Shown in pieces: positions 44,087 to 52,475 of a stretch of DNA of 64,000 nt. Location: contig CP136010.1 of the NCBI GenBank assembly GCA_030263805.2, positions 1,813,001 to 1,877,000 of the forward strand, read 5' to 3'. The position numbers and the translations under genes were made by a program. Every line of letters begins with the position of its first letter. The stretch's first letter is position 1. The notes under the pieces are model-generated. The model worked only from the letters and a program-made list of their open reading frames with translations, was not told the origin of the DNA and searched no databases. This DNA is from Pseudomonas sp. FeN3W. Lineage in GTDB: Bacteria; Pseudomonadota; Gammaproteobacteria; Pseudomonadales; Pseudomonadaceae.

Positions 44087-46078
44087 ATGGCGGCACTTGG
44101 ACTGCGCGGCAAATCACTGCTGGCATTGTTGCTCAGTTGCCTGCTTGCTTTCGTCTTTGCCGGTTTCATTGGTCGAGAGGCGTTGCTCGGCGTGCAGAGT
44201 CGCTTCGGCGAGGCCTATGCGCGCAATGTGGTCCAGCTCAACCGCGAACGCCTGTTCGCACCGGTTTCGCGCGAACTGGCACTGGCTCAACGGCTGGCGG
44301 CTTCGCAACTGACGCTGGCCTGGTTGAACGACGAGCAGGACCCGGCCAAGCGCAAGGTCTTTTTCCAGGAAGCAGCCGGCTACCAGCAGGCCTTCGGCGA
44401 CCACGCCTACTTCGCCGCCTCGGCGAGCAGCAACAGCTACTACTCGAACGGACCCGACCAGCCACCCAGCGACGCGCCTCGCTATGCGATGGCCCCGGAC
44501 GCTCCACGCGATGAATGGTTCTTCCAGACATTGCAGGTCGATAGCCCCTATGCCATCAACGTCGACCGTTCGGTGGTCACCGGTGAGCTCAAGGTGTGGT
44601 TCAACGTGCAGGTGCGTGACGGCGATCGGCGCCTCGGCCTGGTCGGTTCCGGCATCAGTTTGCAGGCGTTTCTGGATGACTTCATCGAGGCCAACAAGGT
44701 CGGCGTCGAGTCGATGGTGCTCGATGCCTACGGCTCCATCCTCGTCCATCCGAATCAAAATCTGGTCACGCTCAACGCCGAAACCGCGCGTGGACGCTCC
44801 TTGTCGACGAGCATCCTCGGTCAGCTCGACGACCTCGGCGAAGCCTCGGCAGTGCGTCAAGCCATGGCGGAAAGCCGCGAGAGCCCAGGCACGGTGGCGA
44901 CGTTGCGCGTCACCCTGGATGGCGCGCCCCGCTTGCTGGCACTGAGCTGGATTCCAGAACTGCAGTGGTTCGTCGCCAGCGCCGTGGACCTGGGGACCGC
45001 ACAGATCGTCGAGGTGCGTCCGTTGCTGCCGGCCATCGCCCTGTTTCTGGTGCTGTTCCTACTGCTGATCGGCGGCGGCGCCTGGCTGGTCGAGAAGCGC
45101 GTCCTCAAACCGTTGCGCCAGCTGAGACGCAGTGCCCAGGCCCTGGCTGCGGGGCAGTACGATGCACCCCTGCCCCTGCATCGACAGGACGAGATCGGCG
45201 AACTCAGCGCAGCCTTCGGTGCCATGGCGCAGCAGGTTCGCAGCCACACCAGCGAGCTGGAGAATCGCGTGCGTGAGCGCACTCGCGACCTGGAGCAGGC
45301 CAACCAGGAAATGGCCGCTGCGCACAAGAAGATCGACGATTCGATCGACTACGCCAGCCTCATCCAGCGTTCGATCCTGCCCAACCGACAGCTGGTCACC
45401 GCCATGGGTGATCGTCATGCCGTGCTCTGGCGGCCACGAGATGTCGTCGGCGGCGACTTCTATGTGTATCGCGCCGACGAGCATGGCTGCCTGTTCGGAA
45501 TCGTCGATTGCGCAGGTCACGGCGTGCCCGGCGCGTTGATGACGATGCTGGCCCACGCCGCCATCGATCAGGCGCTCGGCACGACCGGACTGGACGATCC
45601 CGCCGCCGCGCTCGCGCGCACCGATGCGATCGTGCGCAACATGCTGCGCGAAGAGCAGGACTCCCACGCTCTGGCGACGAACATGGACATCGGCCTGGCG
45701 TATGTCGATTTGCGCCAGCGCAAGGTGCATTATTCCGGCGCGAAAATTGCGTTGTACTACTGTGACGGCGAAGAGGTGCACGAGATCAAGGCAGCGCGGC
45801 GCGCCATCGGCGATAAACGCATCGGCGACTACCGCAACACCAGCGTCGATCTGCAACCGGGGCGGACCTTCTACATGACCACCGATGGTTTCCTCGACCA
45901 GGCCGGCGGCGACGATGGGTTCGGGTTCGGCAACAGCCGCTTCGCCAGCATGATTCGTGAGCATGCACGGCTTCCCCTGGCCGAACAGGGCGAAGCCTTC
46001 AGCCTCGCACTGGCGCGCTATCAGGGTGAATTCCCACAGCGCGATGACATCACGATGTTATGTTTCCGTTTCGATTGA
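44087..46078 (+). CDS. siaA: SiaA, membrane PP2C-type phosphatase of the SiaABCD module
   Basis: A 663-residue inner-membrane protein. TM1 (about 8-28) and TM2 (about 313-335) bracket a periplasmic sensor domain; a HAMP segment follows (RVLKPLRQLRRSAQALAAGQYD), then a coiled coil and a SpoIIE/PP2C phosphatase domain (about 435-663) with VVGGDFYVYR, VDCAGHGVPGALMTML and TDGFLDQAGG. In P. aeruginosa SiaA dephosphorylates SiaC, switching on the diguanylate cyclase SiaD. It heads the siaABCD operon after AAAGGAC. The upstream gap 43925-44086 holds a weak hairpin (43942-43960) without a T run. Confidence 0.93.
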   Translation: MAALGLRGKSLLALLLSCLLAFVFAGFIGREALLGVQSRFGEAYARNVVQLNRERLFAPVSRELALAQRLAASQLTLAWLNDEQDPAKRKVFFQEAAGYQQAFGDHAYFAASASSNSYYSNGPDQPPSDAPRYAMAPDAPRDEWFFQTLQVDSPYAINVDRSVVTGELKVWFNVQVRDGDRRLGLVGSGISLQAFLDDFIEANKVGVESMVLDAYGSILVHPNQNLVTLNAETARGRSLSTSILGQLDDLGEASAVRQAMAESRESPGTVATLRVTLDGAPRLLALSWIPELQWFVASAVDLGTAQIVEVRPLLPAIALFLVLFLLLIGGGAWLVEKRVLKPLRQLRRSAQALAAGQYDAPLPLHRQDEIGELSAAFGAMAQQVRSHTSELENRVRERTRDLEQANQEMAAAHKKIDDSIDYASLIQRSILPNRQLVTAMGDRHAVLWRPRDVVGGDFYVYRADEHGCLFGIVDCAGHGVPGALMTMLAHAAIDQALGTTGLDDPAAALARTDAIVRNMLREEQDSHALATNMDIGLAYVDLRQRKVHYSGAKIALYYCDGEEVHEIKAARRAIGDKRIGDYRNTSVDLQPGRTFYMTTDGFLDQAGGDDGFGFGNSRFASMIREHARLPLAEQGEAFSLALARYQGEFPQRDDITMLCFRFD

Positions 46079-46093
46079 GACAGGGAGTTGGCC

Positions 46094-46636
46094 ATGGCCC
46101 CCATTGACATGTTCGCGATGCGCGAATGCTACAACCAGCAACAGATCCTGCTGTGCTTCAACGGCCCCATCTCCCGCAGCCTGATCGAAGAGATCGGCAA
46201 TGCCCTGCGTAACTACATGAGCGAAGAACAGGCGCACCCGTCCTCGGCCATGGACGTGTTCGCCGTGTACATCGAGATGACCCAGAACATTCGCCACTAC
46301 ACCCGCGAAAAGAACTGGTCCGATCAACAGGCCGGCGCCACGGTCGTGGTCGCACGCGATGACCAGGGCCGTTACGTGGTGTCGGCCGGCAACCTGATCG
46401 AACCCGCTGATGGCCAGCTGCTGCTTACCGCGGTCGCCGAACTGGCGAAAAAGGACAAGGCCGGCCTCAAGGCCCTGTACAAGGAACAGCTGCGCAAACC
46501 CCGCGACGAACACGTAGCAACCGGCGCCGGCCTCGGTCTGATCGACATCGCCCGCAAGTCCAGCGAGCCGCTCAAGGCTTCGCTGCAGCCGGTCTCCGAC
46601 GAGCTTTCCTTCATCAGCCTGAGCGCCGTCATCTGA
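46094..46636 (+). CDS. siaB: SiaB, SiaC kinase
   Basis: A 180-residue GHKL-type protein of the SiaB family kinase group. It has the MTQNIRHYTREKNW ATP-lid region and a C-terminal GAGLGLIDIARKSSEPLKASLQ, which fits a histidine-kinase-like ATPase used as an anti-sigma-like kinase. In P. aeruginosa SiaB phosphorylates SiaC on threonine 68 and so blocks SiaD activation. It starts 15 bases after siaA with GGAG before the ATG at 46094, and siaC follows 17 bases later. Confidence 0.92.
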   Translation: MAPIDMFAMRECYNQQQILLCFNGPISRSLIEEIGNALRNYMSEEQAHPSSAMDVFAVYIEMTQNIRHYTREKNWSDQQAGATVVVARDDQGRYVVSAGNLIEPADGQLLLTAVAELAKKDKAGLKALYKEQLRKPRDEHVATGAGLGLIDIARKSSEPLKASLQPVSDELSFISLSAVI

Positions 46637-46653
46637 AACTCAAGAGCATCCCC

Positions 46654-47031
46654 ATGAACGATTTTTCAATCCCTGGCAGCCAGTCCACTCCCGCCATCCA
46701 GTCCGACTGGGAAAAAGGCATCGTCTCGATGCAGGGCGACTCGTATCCGGAAAACTCCTACGAGCTGTTCCACCAGGTCTACGAATGGATCGAACGCTTC
46801 CTTGGCGAAGCCACACATCCGCTCAGCCTCGAACTGCGCCTGCTGTACCTGAACACCAGCAGCATCAAGGCGATGATGGATATCTTCGATCTGCTCGAAG
46901 CCGCCTCCCAGGAAGGCCGCCAGGTCGCGGTCAACTGGTACTACGACATCCGCAACGAGCGCGTCGTGGAGTTGGCCGAAGAGTTCAAGGAAGACTGCAC
47001 CTTTCCCTTTTCCATCCAGAGTCACGACTGA
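46654..47031 (+). CDS. siaC: SiaC, partner-switch protein
   Basis: A 125-residue protein with the SiaC family domain (DUF1987): SYELFHQVYEWIERFL and PLSLELRLLYLNTSSIKAMMDIFDLLE. Threonine 68 of LYLNT68SS is the residue phosphorylated by SiaB and dephosphorylated by SiaA in P. aeruginosa. Unphosphorylated SiaC binds and activates SiaD. It lies between siaB and siaD with 17 and 12 bases of spacing, in a compact operon. Confidence 0.93.
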   Translation: MNDFSIPGSQSTPAIQSDWEKGIVSMQGDSYPENSYELFHQVYEWIERFLGEATHPLSLELRLLYLNTSSIKAMMDIFDLLEAASQEGRQVAVNWYYDIRNERVVELAEEFKEDCTFPFSIQSHD

Positions 47032-47043
47032 CAGAAGGTCGAT

Positions 47044-47829
47044 ATGCGTGGGCCATCGCCGCTAGAGCAAGAGGTCATCAATCTCCTCGCCGATCCGCAG
47101 TTCGAGGGGCACCCGCTGAAAGAGGCCCTGAGCCAGCTATGGGGAGCCCACCATGATCTGCTGGGCCGCATCGAGCGCATCGCCCGCGTATCGGACGGCT
47201 ACCAGAGCATCGCCCGCGAGCGCGAACTGAGCCTGGCTGCACGCTTCGACAAGCAGTTGCGCCAGCTGGAAAAGGTCGCGCGCATCTCCGACCGCTACCA
47301 GATGATGATGCAGGACCTGAATGCCTCGCTGCGCGAGGCCTCGACCCTCGACACCCTGACCGGCATCGCCAACCGCCGCCTGCTGACCGAGCGCCTGCGC
47401 GAGGAAAGCGAGCGCGCCAAACGCTACGGCCGGCCGCTGGCCATGGTCATGCTGGATATCGACCGCTTCAAGGTCATCAACGACGAATACGGCCATGAAG
47501 TCGGCGACCGCGTGCTGATCGAAGTGGTGCGTGTCATGGAATCGGAGATTCGCGAACACGACCTCTGCGGTCGCTGGGGCGGCGAGGAATTCCTCATCCT
47601 GATGCCGGAAAGCAATGCCGAGATGGCCTGCACGGTGATGCGCCGCCTCGGCGAAAGCATTGCCGCGCTCGGCGTGCGGGTGAACGATGACCTGCTGGGG
47701 GTCACCGCCAGCATGGGCATCGCCGAGCTGCGTCCCGACGAGACCTACTCGAGCACCATCAACCGCGCCGACATCGCGCTGCTGAAAGCCAAGCGCAGTG
47801 GTCGCAATCGCTGTGAGCTGGCCGAGTAG
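47044..47829 (+). CDS. siaD: SiaD, diguanylate cyclase
   Basis: A 261-residue protein with an N-terminal helical part (about 1-95, coiled-coil-like, the SiaC-binding region) and a GGDEF domain. The active site is GGEEF at residues 179-183, and an inhibitory I-site RxxD (REHD, 170-173) precedes it by five residues. It makes c-di-GMP and drives aggregation in P. aeruginosa. AGAAGG precedes the ATG. It is the last gene of siaABCD; the 275-base gap to gdhA (47830-48104) shows no terminator or other feature I can support. Confidence 0.93.
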   Translation: MRGPSPLEQEVINLLADPQFEGHPLKEALSQLWGAHHDLLGRIERIARVSDGYQSIARERELSLAARFDKQLRQLEKVARISDRYQMMMQDLNASLREASTLDTLTGIANRRLLTERLREESERAKRYGRPLAMVMLDIDRFKVINDEYGHEVGDRVLIEVVRVMESEIREHDLCGRWGGEEFLILMPESNAEMACTVMRRLGESIAALGVRVNDDLLGVTASMGIAELRPDETYSSTINRADIALLKAKRSGRNRCELAE

Positions 47830-48104
47830 CCGTTATCCGGCGAAGCACAAAAATGACGCAACAAGTGCGACATTACGGTGCAGATAAAACAGCACGTCCG
47901 CTACCTGAAGCCATAAAAACCGTGAAACATAGAAACTAGACGCTCTAACCGAGCCAATATATTCAGCTCCATAACACCATCGAGCGCACCATTTGGCGGC
48001 ATGCTAGACCCATGTCGCACTTCCGCGGTGCAAATCAGGTTTGTTACAGTCGTCGGCCAAAATTATTAATGACTGCCAACACGCGGTCGCCGAGGGCCTA
48101 CCTG

Positions 48105-49442
48105 ATGATCGAAACCGTTGATGCCTTTCTTGCGCGGTTGAAGCAACGCGACCCCCACCAACCCGAGTTCCACCAGGCGGTGGAAGAAGTGGTTCGCAGC
48201 CTCTGGCCCTTCCTCCAAGCCCATCCGCACTACATGCAGGCCGGCATCATCGAACGCATGGTCGAACCGGAGCGCTCGATCATCTTCCGCGTACCCTGGG
48301 TCGACGATCAGGGCCGTGTGCAGGTCAACCGCGGCTTCCGTATCCAGATGAACAGCGCCATCGGCCCGTACAAAGGTGGTCTGCGCTTCCATCCGTCGGT
48401 GAACATCGGCGTCCTCAAGTTCCTCGCCTTCGAACAGGTCTTCAAGAACTCCCTCACTTCCCTACCCATGGGCGGCGGCAAGGGTGGCTCGGACTTCAAC
48501 CCGAAGGGCAAGAGCGACAACGAAGTCATGCGCTTCTGCCAGTCGTTCATGACCGAGCTGTACCGCCACATCGGCGCGGACCTCGACGTGCCGGCCGGTG
48601 ACATCGGCGTCGGTGGTCGCGAGATCGGCTTCCTCTTCGGCCAGTACAAGCGCCTGTCCAACCAGTTCACCTCGGTGCTGACCGGCAAGGGCCTGGCCTA
48701 CGGCGGCAGCCTGATCCGCCCGGAAGCCACCGGCTACGGTTGCGTGTACTTCGCCGAGGAGATGCTCAAGAGCAGCCACAGCAGCTTCGACGGCAAGCGC
48801 GTGGCGATCTCCGGCTCCGGCAACGTCGCGCAGTATGCCGCGCAGAAGGTCATGGAACTGGGCGGCCGGGTCGTCTCGCTGTCCGACTCGGGCGGCACCC
48901 TGCACTTCCCGGACGGCATGACCGCCGAACAGTGGCAATACCTGATGGACCTGAAGAACGTCCGCCGTGGTCGTCTCGAGGAGATGGGCACGCACTTCGG
49001 CGTGACCTACCTGGCAGACCAGCGTCCGTGGAACCTGCCGTGCGACATCGCCCTGCCCTGCGCCACGCAGAACGAACTGGATGGCGAGGACGCCCGCGCG
49101 TTGCTGAAGAACGGCTGCATCTGCGTGGCCGAAGGCGCCAACATGCCCTCGACCCTGGAAGCCGTCGACCTGTTCCTCGAGGCTGGCATCCTCTACGCCC
49201 CGGGCAAGGCCTCCAACGCCGGTGGTGTGGCCTGTAGCGGACTGGAGATGAGCCAGAACGCCATGCGCCTGCACTGGACCGCCGGAGAGGTGGACACCAA
49301 GCTGCACGGCATCATGCAGTCGATCCACCACGCCTGCGTCGCCCACGGTGAAGAGAACGGCCGGATCAACTACGTCAAAGGCGCCAACATCGCCGGCTTC
49401 GTCAAGGTCGCCGATGCCATGCTGGCCCAGGGCGTGGTCTAG
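48105..49442 (+). CDS. gdhA: NADP-specific glutamate dehydrogenase
   Basis: A 445-residue enzyme that makes glutamate from 2-oxoglutarate and ammonia. The substrate motif PMGGGKGGSDFNPKGKSD and the Rossmann motif AISGSGNVAQYAAQKV are clear, and MNSAIGPYKGGLRFHPSV is invariant. Start at 48105 gives MIETVDAFLARLKQRDPHQPEF, the usual N terminus; upstream in-frame ATGs at 48012 and 48069 lack a ribosome site and family-like sequence. It is a single gene ended by a strong terminator. Confidence 0.96.
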   Translation: MIETVDAFLARLKQRDPHQPEFHQAVEEVVRSLWPFLQAHPHYMQAGIIERMVEPERSIIFRVPWVDDQGRVQVNRGFRIQMNSAIGPYKGGLRFHPSVNIGVLKFLAFEQVFKNSLTSLPMGGGKGGSDFNPKGKSDNEVMRFCQSFMTELYRHIGADLDVPAGDIGVGGREIGFLFGQYKRLSNQFTSVLTGKGLAYGGSLIRPEATGYGCVYFAEEMLKSSHSSFDGKRVAISGSGNVAQYAAQKVMELGGRVVSLSDSGGTLHFPDGMTAEQWQYLMDLKNVRRGRLEEMGTHFGVTYLADQRPWNLPCDIALPCATQNELDGEDARALLKNGCICVAEGANMPSTLEAVDLFLEAGILYAPGKASNAGGVACSGLEMSQNAMRLHWTAGEVDTKLHGIMQSIHHACVAHGEENGRINYVKGANIAGFVKVADAMLAQGVV

Positions 49443-49471
49443 GCCAGCCGCAAGCTTCAAGCGGCAAGAAA

Positions 49472-49504
49472 GAGCCCCTGCCGGATCGTCCGGTGGGGGC
49501 TTTT
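49472..49504 (+). terminator. terminator of gdhA
   Basis: AGCCCC..CCGGA and TCCGG..GGGGCT pair around a short loop, followed by TTTTC. It lies 30 bases after the gdhA stop. Confidence 0.85.
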
Positions 49505-49532
49505 CGTTTGGGCGGCCCGCCCGGCCCGTGCC

Positions 49533-49672
49533 TGTTGGGCTTCGCTGCGCTCAGCGCCAACCTACCCATGTGCGTCCGATCGCCCAGGGGACATGGCCAT
49601 GTCCATGCACAGCTTCCAGCTTCTGGCTAGGGCGTAGGTTTGGTTGAGGAGCGAAGCGACGAAGCCCAACAC
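49533..49672. repeat. intergenic inverted repeat, copy 2
   Basis: Left arm TGTTGGGCTTCGCTGCGCTC followed by AACCTAC (49533-49565) and right arm from GTAGGTTTGG to GAAGCCCAACA (49634-49672) pair with each other and with the arms of the element at 28855-28944. The region 49443-49866 (424 bases) holds only the gdhA terminator and palindromic repeats; no gene is supported. Confidence 0.75.
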
Positions 49673-49736
49673 ATCCTGCCCGTGCCTGTTTGAGCGTTTC
49701 CACGCTCCGCATGGGAACCATCGGGTCCCCAGTCAC

Positions 49737-49845
49737 GTAGGGTGGAAAACGCGCGAGGCGCTTTTCCACGCGGGACGTGCAAGGGCAAGGCCATGCGCAG
49801 AACCGGCGCCGCTTGCGCGTGGACGGCTTCGGCCATCCACCCTAC
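49737..49845. repeat. intergenic inverted repeat with GTAGGGTGGA ends
   Basis: GTAGGGTGGA and TCCACCCTAC form 10-bp ends of a 109-bp palindromic element. Inner arms (AAACGCG..GCGTTTTCC-like) pair imperfectly. It has a different arm sequence from the two GTAGGTTGG repeats but the same architecture, and abuts the end of the reductase gene. Confidence 0.7.
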
Positions 49846-49866
49846 GCTCGAGGCTTGCCGCTGCCC

Positions 49867-50643
49867 CTACCAGTAGTTCTCCACCGCCACTTGTCCCGGC
49901 CTTCGGGTCAGGGAGAGGTTCAAATCGCGGGCCTTGAGGATGGCGCGGGTATCCTCGATCATCTGCGGGTTACCACAGAGCATGATCCGCGAATGCTCGG
50001 GCGTCAGCTGCAGATCGGCGGCGCGCTCCAGCTCGCCGTTCTCGATCAGTGTGGTGATGCGCCCGTGCAACGCACCGGGTACCGTTTCGCGCGTTACCAC
50101 CGGCAGGTACAGCAGCTTCGAGCCCAGACCTTCGAGATACTCACGTTGCGGCAGTTCGGCGATCAGCTGCTGATAGGCCAGCTCACGCGCCTCGCGCACG
50201 CTATAGACCAGCACGATGCGCTCGAAGCGCTGCCAGGCCTCGAAGTCCTGCAGGATCGACAGAAACGGCGCGATCCCGGTGCCGGTGGCCAGCAGCCAGA
50301 GGTCACGGCCATCGGGAAAGCGATCCAGTGTCAGGAAGCCGAAGGCCTGCTTGTCCACCAGCAACTCGTCGCCGACCTCTAGCCGGCTCAGTTCGCTGGT
50401 GAATTCGCCGTCCGGCACCACGATGGAGAAGAAATCGAGAAACTCGTCGTGCGGCGCCGAAACCATCGAATAGGCGCGCCAGACGATGCAGCCGCTGGGT
50501 TTGCGCACACCGAGACGGGCGAACTGCCCGGCGGTGAAGCGAAAACCGGGGTCGCGGCTGGTACGCAAGGTGAACAGGTTGGGCGTCAGCGTCTGCACCT
50601 CGAGCAGGCGCTGGCGGGTGAACTTCTCTTCGCTGGCGGTCAT
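49867..50643 (-). CDS. fpr: ferredoxin--NADP reductase
   Basis: A 258-residue FAD enzyme moving electrons between NADPH and ferredoxin or flavodoxin. FAD-binding RAYSMVSAP, the pyrophosphate/NADP motif GTGIAPFLSILQD and CGNPQMIEDT are clear. It ends VENYW, resembling the E. coli Fpr C-terminal tryptophan rather than the VEK end of the other Pseudomonas Fpr, so it may be an FprB-type paralogue. GGAGGGA precedes the ATG at 50643. It is divergent from rlmG. Confidence 0.9.
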   Translation of the reverse strand: MTASEEKFTRQRLLEVQTLTPNLFTLRTSRDPGFRFTAGQFARLGVRKPSGCIVWRAYSMVSAPHDEFLDFFSIVVPDGEFTSELSRLEVGDELLVDKQAFGFLTLDRFPDGRDLWLLATGTGIAPFLSILQDFEAWQRFERIVLVYSVREARELAYQQLIAELPQREYLEGLGSKLLYLPVVTRETVPGALHGRITTLIENGELERAADLQLTPEHSRIMLCGNPQMIEDTRAILKARDLNLSLTRRPGQVAVENYW

Positions 50644-50740
50644 ACTTCGCTCCCTCCGAGCATCTTCGGGCCCACTGCACGCAGCGCCCGTATGAATCCT
50701 TGATACTCCTTTCCGACGCCGACAAACACCGCCAGTTCTC

Positions 50741-51868
50741 ATGCCTATTCTCGACACCCCGTACGCCAGCCTCGACCTGATCCGCCAGCCGGAGCAGCCC
50801 AACGAGCCGTTGCAGGCCTTCGATGCGGCCGACGAATACCTGCTCGCCACGCTGCACGAACAGGGGTTACCGGCGACCAGCCGGGTGCTGATCCTCAATG
50901 ACAGCTTCGGCGCCCTGGCCTGCTCGCTGGCCGCGCATGTCGAGGTGACCAGCAGCGGCGACTCGCATCTGGCCCATCTGGCGCTGCAGAAGAACCTGGC
51001 ACGCAACGACCTGCCGGCCGAACGCGTGCGCTTCGTGCCGGCCAGCGAAGTGGCTCATGGGCCCTTCGACCGGGTGCTGATTCGCGTACCGAAAACCCTC
51101 GCCCTGCTGGAAGAACAGCTGATCCGCCTGCACGGCCAACTGGCACCGGGCGCGCAGGTGATCGCGGCGGCGATGATCAAGCACCTGCCGCGTGCCGCCG
51201 GCGATCTGCTGGAGCGGTACATCGGGCCGGTGCAGGCTTCGCTGGCGGTAAAGAAGGCCCGCCTGCTCACCGCCACGCCAAGCGCGAAACCGGCACCGCG
51301 GTCGCCCTACCCGACCCGCTACCGCCTGGACGCGCCGCCGCTCGAACTGCTCAACCACGCCAACCTGTTCTGTCGTGAAGGGCTGGACATCGGCACGCGC
51401 GCTTTCCTGCCGCATCTGCCGCAGGCACTTGGCGCGCTGCGTGTCGCCGACCTCGGCTGCGGCAACGGCGTGCTCGGCATCGTCTACGCGCAGGGCAACC
51501 CGCAGGCGCAACTGACGCTGGTGGACGAGAGCTACATGGCGGTGCAGTCGGCGCGGGAAAACTGGCAGGCGATCCATGGTCAGCGCCCGGTCGAGATTCG
51601 CGCTGGCGACGGCCTGGCCGAGCAACCTCCTGCCTCGCTGGACCTGGTGCTGTGCAATCCGCCGTTCCACCAGCAGCAGGTGGTCGGCGATTTCCTCGCC
51701 TGGCGCATGTTTACCCAGGCCAAGGCGGCGCTGGCCAAGGGCGGCGAGCTGTGGATCGTCGGCAACCGCCATCTCGGCTATCACCTCAAGCTCAAACGCC
51801 TGTTCGGCAACGCCGAGCAGGTCGCCGCCACACCGAAGTTCGTCATTCTGCGGTCGATCAAGGCATGA
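50741..51868 (+). CDS. rlmG: 23S rRNA guanine-N2 methyltransferase RlmG
   Basis: A 375-residue protein with two tandem methyltransferase-like domains. The catalytic C-terminal domain has the SAM motif VADLGCGNGVLGIVYA and NPPFHQ, typical of N2-guanine methyltransferases. RlmG modifies G1835 of 23S rRNA. The N-terminal domain (about 1-180) lacks the catalytic motif. Its stop overlaps the start of the MerR gene by four bases, an unusual coupling. Confidence 0.9.
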   Translation: MPILDTPYASLDLIRQPEQPNEPLQAFDAADEYLLATLHEQGLPATSRVLILNDSFGALACSLAAHVEVTSSGDSHLAHLALQKNLARNDLPAERVRFVPASEVAHGPFDRVLIRVPKTLALLEEQLIRLHGQLAPGAQVIAAAMIKHLPRAAGDLLERYIGPVQASLAVKKARLLTATPSAKPAPRSPYPTRYRLDAPPLELLNHANLFCREGLDIGTRAFLPHLPQALGALRVADLGCGNGVLGIVYAQGNPQAQLTLVDESYMAVQSARENWQAIHGQRPVEIRAGDGLAEQPPASLDLVLCNPPFHQQQVVGDFLAWRMFTQAKAALAKGGELWIVGNRHLGYHLKLKRLFGNAEQVAATPKFVILRSIKA

Positions 51869-52242
51869 GCGAGGCGCCGGTCCGCCTGAGCATCCGGCAG
51901 TTCGCCGCACGCACCGGCCTGTCTGCCGACACGCTGCGCTACTACGAAAAGATCGGCCTGCTGCGCCAGGTCGCTCGCGACGCCAGCGGCTTTCGCGTCT
52001 ATGGCCCGCGAGACCTGGAGTGGATCGGCTTCATCCTGCGCCTGAAAGACACCGGCATGGCGCTGGACGACATCATCCGCTATGCCGATCTGCGCGAACA
52101 CGGCGATGCCACACTGGCAGCGCGCCAGGCGCTGCTCGAAGCACATGCGGCCCGGCTGCAGAAGCGCATTCAACGCGACCGTGAACATCTCGATGCGCTG
52201 CAGGCAAAGATCGCGCTGTATCGGCAACAAACTTCCGCTTGA
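51865..52242 (+). CDS. MerR family transcriptional regulator
   Basis: A 125-residue regulator with the N-terminal winged helix LSIRQFAARTGLSADTLRYYEKIGLLRQVARDASGFRVYG and a C-terminal coiled coil (about 75-122). It has no cysteine-based metal site, so it is probably a small-molecule or redox-insensitive MerR. It overlaps the rlmG stop. A MerR-type promoter lies at its 3' end, before the carboxymuconolactone decarboxylase-like gene, its probable target. Confidence 0.92.
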   Translation: MSEAPVRLSIRQFAARTGLSADTLRYYEKIGLLRQVARDASGFRVYGPRDLEWIGFILRLKDTGMALDDIIRYADLREHGDATLAARQALLEAHAARLQKRIQRDREHLDALQAKIALYRQQTSA

Positions 52243-52270
52243 CCTGGAGCTGACTCCAACCCGCAGGCTT
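52239..52270 (+). promoter_or_regulatory. MerR-type promoter/operator
   Basis: TTGACC (52239-52244), overlapping the merR stop codon, is followed by the dyad TGGAG-N4-CTCCA (52245-52258) and a weak -10 about 19-20 bases downstream. A dyad inside a long spacer is the standard layout of MerR-activated promoters (compare the ZntR operator CTGGAGTCGACTCCAG). It should drive the downstream gene. Confidence 0.6.
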
Positions 52271-52284
52271 CTTCTAGGGTCTGT

Positions 52285-52444
52285 TCCCGTTTCGTCGCAG
52301 GCCGCGTAGCTGCGCCAAATGGCGCCAGGCAAGGCGCGGGGCGCAGGTAATGGTGGTTCCCTTGCCAAGTCCCGCAACGCCGCATGGCGCCATTTGCCGC
52401 GCAACCCGCAGGGCCGGGCCGGCGCGACCGCGTACGAAACGGGA
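52285..52444. mobile_element. MITE-like palindromic element
   Basis: A 160-bp imperfect palindrome with perfect 11-bp terminal repeats TCCCGTTTCGT/ACGAAACGGGA and a second inner inverted pair (GCCAAATGGCGCCA/TGGCGCCATTTGCC). It contains no coding potential. No target duplication is evident. It lies between the MerR-type promoter and the decarboxylase-like gene, inside its leader. Confidence 0.6.
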
Positions 52445-52475
52445 GCAGCCCCTTGCCCATCAAGAGGAACGCTCC

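Noticed and set aside
47830..48104. Possible small RNA between siaD and gdhA
   Set aside because: AT-rich but without a promoter plus terminator pair or a recognisable GGA-loop or riboswitch fold.
52239..52444. Riboswitch in the leader of the CMD-family gene
   Set aside because: Structure is explained better by a palindromic insertion; no known riboswitch core seen.
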